Below, piece by piece: positions 7,093 through 10,728 of a stretch of DNA of 10,728 bases. The notes beneath the pieces are model-generated. The model had not been told where the DNA came from, did not search any database, and saw only the letters and a list, made by a program, of their open reading frames with translations. Every line of letters starts with the position of its first letter. The stretch's first letter is position 1. The DNA is from Elusimicrobiota bacterium (GTDB lineage Bacteria; Elusimicrobiota; Elusimicrobia; FEN-1173), in NCBI GenBank assembly GCA_003158755.1, contig PMLF01000108.1:964-11691 (forward strand). The letters are read 5' to 3'. The position numbers were made by a program, and so were the translations under genes.

Positions 7093-10000
7093 GTGAATCC
7101 TGTCGTTCGCAAACATCTTTCCGCCGCTTTGGCCGCCGGCTATTTCCTCGCGAACGGCGTTTTTGCCTATGGGGCCGAAACCAATTTTTGGGCGGACCGG
7201 AGAAAGGCCGCGGCCGGCGACCCATTGCTCTTGGCTCGCACCCCCGCCAATGAACTTCTGTCCTCCCTTCCCGCCCTGAACCGGATCACCCAGTCCCCGG
7301 CGTTGTCCTCCAACGTCGTCGAAAACCTTCCTCGAGGTTTCGCGGACGAATACGCATCGCTCTTAAACGCGCTCCCGTCTCAATACGGCTCCATTCGAAA
7401 TGTTTTCCTTCCCATCGCTTCCTCGCCTCCTCGCTCCCTCGCGTCCTCCCGCGTGGTTATCCACATCCAAGACGTCCACATGAACGCTGAGGCGCAGGCG
7501 AACATCGACCGCGCGGTTAAATCGCTCATTGATGGAAACTCCGTCGGCTTGATCGCCTTGGAGGGAGCGTTCGCCTCCCTCGACCTGAGCCGATTCCGCG
7601 CCTTTACCCATCATGACGCGGTCCGCAAGGCGGCGGACTTCCTGCTAAAGAAAAACTGGATCTCCGGTCCCGTGCATGCGGCTTTCACCAGCGAAAAGGA
7701 AATCCCGCCCTTCGTCGGAATCGACGACCGTTCCCATTACGACGCCAACGTCGCCGCGTATACTACCTCCGCCCCCAAGGTCCAGGAATATAAAAATCGA
7801 CTTTCCATCCTGAAGGCCGCTGTGAAAACGCGCAAAACGCACGTCTTCAACAAGGACCTTCAAGCGTTCGATCAGGAAATCCAATCTTATCGCGACGGCG
7901 GGATAACCCTTGGAGCCTATGTGAAGGCCCTCGCGGCGAGGGCACACCCTCTGCCCCCGGCGACAAGGGATTTCATCAAAGCTTTGGATATGGAATCCGG
8001 CATGGATTTCAAACAGGTGGAATCCGAAAGAACGGCCATGGTCCAAGAGTTGGTCCGGAAATTGGACCAAAGCAAACTTCAAACTCTATTACAGGAAAGC
8101 GCCGCTTACCGCCTGGTCCAAATCCGTTCGGGAGATTTTTATCGGTTCCTCCAAACACTTTGTGCGGAAAGCGGGGTGACATTGTCCCGCTTCCCTGCCA
8201 TGGACGCCTACGTGCGGTACGTCCTCCTCAGCGACCGTCTGTCGGTGGAAAAACTGTTCGATGAGACTGCCGCCTTAGAGAAAACGTGTTACGCCCGCCT
8301 CGCCAAGTCGGCGGAAGAAAAGACCCTTCTAGAAGAGTCCACGCGGTTGTTCCTCGTCGGGAAACTCGTCGATTTCTCCTTAACCCCTTTGGAGTGGAAG
8401 GAATATCAGGAAATTTCCAACTCCCGATCAATTGGAAGCGGAGAAGGGGCGGATATATCAAATCCGCTCAATTACTCCGTCATTGCGAGGAGCGAAGCGG
8501 CGAAGCAATCCCCTCTTTCAAGTCCCGGGATTTTGAATCAGGAGATTGCTTCGTCGCAAAATACGCTCCTCGCAATGACCCGCGCGCGAAACCCCGTTGA
8601 CGGCTGCAATTTTTCCACCTTCGAAGCCTTCTACACCGAAGCCCACGCCCGCGACCAAGCCATGACGGATAACCTCCTATCGACGATGGATGCCCGGGGA
8701 ATCCAGACCGCCGTTTTGGTGACGGGCGGGTACCATTCCCCCGGCGTCACCGAACGCCTCCGGCGGGCGGGAGTCACGGTCATTTCGTTCACACCAAAGA
8801 TTGAAAAACTGGACGATAAGAACGGCTCCGCCTACCTAAGCGTTTTCACCCAAGAGAAAACTCCCTTGGAGAAACTCTTTCAAGGGGAAAAACTCTTCGT
8901 CCCGCCTCATCCCTGCTCGAACATCGCGCTGACCAGGGAAGCCTTGGCCGCCGCCGCGATTGCGGAATGGGAGACGCAATTTTCCAGCGATGTTCAATCC
9001 TTCGTTCGGAACATGGCTCCCCACTTGGCCGACGAAGTCAAACTGTCGGCGGTCCCTTCCAAAGACGGAACGGGAGTGGACCTGACCCTGCATTTTCAAA
9101 AAGACGGCGCACCGACCAAAACCGTTTCCATCCACGTGGGCATGGATGCGAAAAACAAAATCACCTCCTTTGACGAATGTAAAATCTCGACGCTGCGTGA
9201 ACGGATGGAAAGGGAACACCCCGAAGTGTTCCGCCGGTTGAGTGAAATGTCGGGAATGGCCGAGGAAGCGTTCTGGAAACTGGTGCCCGAGGCCGAAGCG
9301 CCCCTTTTCGAGAATCTGGAAACTCGGGTTTGGCAAACAGCCACGGCCACCGGCGCCATTCCCGCGGACGAAAACCGAGCCTACAAACTGGCTCTCCTCG
9401 CCGTCCATCCCAACCGCCGCCTGATCGAAGTGGCTCTGCGGGCCATGGGCATGACCATCATCGCCGAGGAAGAACAGGGGCGCCGGAGGTGGCCGACGGG
9501 TGCCGAAGAACGGCAGAAGGAGATTTATGATCTCCTCCAAAGGAAGACGGAAGATCTTTTAGCGGAGGGGAAAACGCTGGAAGCCCCGCCCGCACGACCA
9601 TTCCTCTATTTTGCACTTGTTGCGGGTTTGAAACGGGTGTCGGGATCCTCCTGCGACATGCCGGAGACACTTCTCGAAACCCTCGAGGAAAAAGGGGGGG
9701 AACTCCTCTCCTTTTCCAACGCTTACGATGCCGAAGATGTGGGAAATTTCCACGCTTCGTTAAGCACCCCGATTACTTTTGATTCCCGCGAAGGCCCTTT
9801 GCCCGAAATCCTTTCGGCCGAAATGGAGCGCAGACTGGGAACAGCGGTGGATGCCTTCCAGAGAGGAGGTTCTTTCACGATAAAGCTGAAGGGCCTTCTC
9901 ATGACGCCGGACGGGACCATCGTCGCCAAGGGTTTCACGACGGGGAAGGAACTCTTCCAGTTGCGCGCAGTGCCGGGTGCGGAGGACGTGAAGAACGCCT

Positions 10001-10728
10001 TGGTGGAAAACAATTCCGCCTGTTACGTGACCCTGGCTCGTTTATCTCGAGGAATTTCCCAGAACGAGTTCCGGGCCATATTTGAATGGGTGGCCCGGAA
10101 CCAGGAAACTGATTTCGGGTCCTTCACGGTCCAGCGGCCGGTGCTGGTGGCCAATAGGATCGAGAAGAGGGTCGTGATCAATGACCAAATCCAGACGCAA
10201 TTCGGGGCGTTGAACGCCCGGCTCCGGACATCCGAGGTGAAAAAACCGGAAGAAGAAGCGCATGCGGAATATTTGAAACATTTCCGGGAAGCCGCACCGC
10301 TATTAATAAACACTCATTTGACCGGGTCGGGACCCGGTCGCCCTGCCCTGTCTTCCAAGGAACCGAATGAAGGATCTTCGACCTCAACGGGGAAACTGAG
10401 CTACATCGGTCGGTTGCACGACATCTATGCCCGGGCCTGGCCCAATTTGTTTCGTGAGATGGATCGCGTGGAAGAAAAACGCGGATGGGACAAAACCGGA
10501 GAGGAACGGTTTTCCGGCCGGTTGCAACGGGCGGTGGAAGCCAAGCAGATATCGGTCGCCGGAAACCTGGCCAACTATTTCACCAGTTCACCCTTTGTAT
10601 TCAAGAACGATGGTTGGGCCCCTTCCTCCTCCACGGTGATCCGCGCCAACGACGCCGACACGAAGACTTCGGCCTTTTTTGACCGGGTGATGGGTCTTAT
10701 TTCTACATCCATCGGGACCGGTCTAAAC
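7093..10728 (+). CDS. large exported protein: ChaN/TraB-like N-terminal domain plus 2H-phosphoesterase-like region (3' end missing)
   Basis: The frame is open without interruption from GTG 7093 to the window edge, 1212 codons so far. Residues 1-25 look like a signal peptide (basic start, hydrophobic core, ANGVFA), followed by ETNFWADRRKAA. Residues about 121-625 resemble the ChaN/TraB/EreA-type superfamily: HIQDVHMNAEAQ (124-135; His124, Asp127, His129, Glu133), IALEGAF (154-160; Glu157), VGIDDRSHY (208-216), and near the end LVTGGYHSPG (542-551; His548). I compare the last with the second GxxH-type motif of the superfamily. This is motif-level similarity and the activity is unknown. Residues about 626-830 are mostly helical and unrecognised. 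Residues about 837-1025 resemble LigT-like 2H phosphoesterases, with HASL (887-890) and YVTLAR (978-983), the second His being replaced by Tyr978. A low-complexity linker follows at about 1075-1100. Residues 463-496 come from an inserted palindromic repeat. I know of similar large proteins in uncultivated bacteria but cannot name a family. Confidence 0.8.
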   Translation, partial: MNPVVRKHLSAALAAGYFLANGVFAYGAETNFWADRRKAAAGDPLLLARTPANELLSSLPALNRITQSPALSSNVVENLPRGFADEYASLLNALPSQYGSIRNVFLPIASSPPRSLASSRVVIHIQDVHMNAEAQANIDRAVKSLIDGNSVGLIALEGAFASLDLSRFRAFTHHDAVRKAADFLLKKNWISGPVHAAFTSEKEIPPFVGIDDRSHYDANVAAYTTSAPKVQEYKNRLSILKAAVKTRKTHVFNKDLQAFDQEIQSYRDGGITLGAYVKALAARAHPLPPATRDFIKALDMESGMDFKQVESERTAMVQELVRKLDQSKLQTLLQESAAYRLVQIRSGDFYRFLQTLCAESGVTLSRFPAMDAYVRYVLLSDRLSVEKLFDETAALEKTCYARLAKSAEEKTLLEESTRLFLVGKLVDFSLTPLEWKEYQEISNSRSIGSGEGADISNPLNYSVIARSEAAKQSPLSSPGILNQEIASSQNTLLAMTRARNPVDGCNFSTFEAFYTEAHARDQAMTDNLLSTMDARGIQTAVLVTGGYHSPGVTERLRRAGVTVISFTPKIEKLDDKNGSAYLSVFTQEKTPLEKLFQGEKLFVPPHPCSNIALTREALAAAAIAEWETQFSSDVQSFVRNMAPHLADEVKLSAVPSKDGTGVDLTLHFQKDGAPTKTVSIHVGMDAKNKITSFDECKISTLRERMEREHPEVFRRLSEMSGMAEEAFWKLVPEAEAPLFENLETRVWQTATATGAIPADENRAYKLALLAVHPNRRLIEVALRAMGMTIIAEEEQGRRRWPTGAEERQKEIYDLLQRKTEDLLAEGKTLEAPPARPFLYFALVAGLKRVSGSSCDMPETLLETLEEKGGELLSFSNAYDAEDVGNFHASLSTPITFDSREGPLPEILSAEMERRLGTAVDAFQRGGSFTIKLKGLLMTPDGTIVAKGFTTGKELFQLRAVPGAEDVKNALVENNSACYVTLARLSRGISQNEFRAIFEWVARNQETDFGSFTVQRPVLVANRIEKRVVINDQIQTQFGALNARLRTSEVKKPEEEAHAEYLKHFREAAPLLINTHLTGSGPGRPALSSKEPNEGSSTSTGKLSYIGRLHDIYARAWPNLFREMDRVEEKRGWDKTGEERFSGRLQRAVEAKQISVAGNLANYFTSSPFVFKNDGWAPSSSTVIRANDADTKTSAFFDRVMGLISTSIGTGLN
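8479..8579. repeat. 101-bp palindromic repeat inserted in frame in the large exported-protein gene
   Basis: The outer arms GTCATTGCGAGGAGCG (8479-8494) and CGCTCCTCGCAATGAC (8564-8579) are perfect 16-bp complements. Inner arms at 8497-8510 and 8544-8557 pair over 14 bp with one mismatch, and the central loop contains the palindrome TCCCGGGA. The sequence closely matches a repeat found scattered in many bacterial genomes, recognisable by translations such as VIARSEAAKQS. Here it is read as residues 463-496 without a stop. Its length is not a multiple of three, so insertion must have been accompanied by a change at the junctions to keep the frame. Confidence 0.85.
10320..10339. repeat. small palindrome in the linker of the large exported protein
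   Basis: GACCGGGTC (10320-10328) and GACCCGGTC (10331-10339) are perfect complements around GG. It encodes the stretch TGSGPGR (1077-1083) in a Gly/Pro/Ser/Thr-rich linker after the 2H-like region. It may be another small repeat of the REP type or simply a chance palindrome in GC-rich linker DNA; I do not recognise the family. Confidence 0.4.

Noticed and set aside
8479..8579. Two arms of the palindrome considered as a CRISPR repeat or transposon with its own gene
   Set aside because: There is one inverted pair, no direct repeats with spacers, and no transposase in or near it.
8836..9540. Minus-strand open frame of 234 codons opposite the large exported-protein gene
   Set aside because: The + strand frame is continuous across the whole region with a strong ribosome-binding site; the minus frame has no signal or domain.

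Overview
The window is a GC-rich stretch with seven closely packed protein-coding genes, all on the + strand; the first and last run off the ends. No rRNA, tRNA, CRISPR array, transposase or phage gene is visible. Signal peptides, a lipobox lipoprotein of the CsgG type, a GT-C membrane glycosyltransferase and a possible outer-membrane protein point to a diderm (Gram-negative) bacterium. The compact GC-rich genes, the palindromic repeats inserted in frame and the very large exported protein at the right end would fit an uncultivated lineage such as Omnitrophota or Elusimicrobiota. That placement is a guess from general impression, not from a marker gene.

Layout. 1-270: C-terminal end of an unrecognised protein, possibly a beta-barrel. 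267-1916: GT-C (ArnT/PMT-like) integral membrane glycosyltransferase, overlapping the previous stop codon. 1924-4476: complete P-type cation ATPase of the PEEFP type, 7 bp downstream. 4560-5027 and 5024-5716: an exported TPR protein and a CsgG-like lipoprotein, joined by an ATGA overlap and so a translationally coupled pair. 5807-7009: an MFS transporter whose start codon lies inside an inverted-repeat element. 7093-10728: the first 1212 codons of a large exported protein, open at the window edge, with a ChaN/TraB-like N-terminal domain, a middle region I do not recognise, and a region resembling a 2H (LigT-like) phosphoesterase.

The main unusual layer is a set of palindromic repeats: 1089-1111 (inside the glycosyltransferase, in frame), 5734-5811 (between genes and reaching into the MFS start), 8479-8579 (inside the large protein, in frame) and a smaller one at 10320-10339 (same protein, in frame). 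The first three resemble dispersed repeat families known from many bacterial genomes. All of them leave the reading frame open.

Apart from the coupled pair and a general envelope theme (glycosylation, ion transport, lipoprotein, efflux, exported protein), the genes do not form one recognisable pathway. I see no defence system or biosynthetic cluster. The most novel item is the large exported fusion protein.
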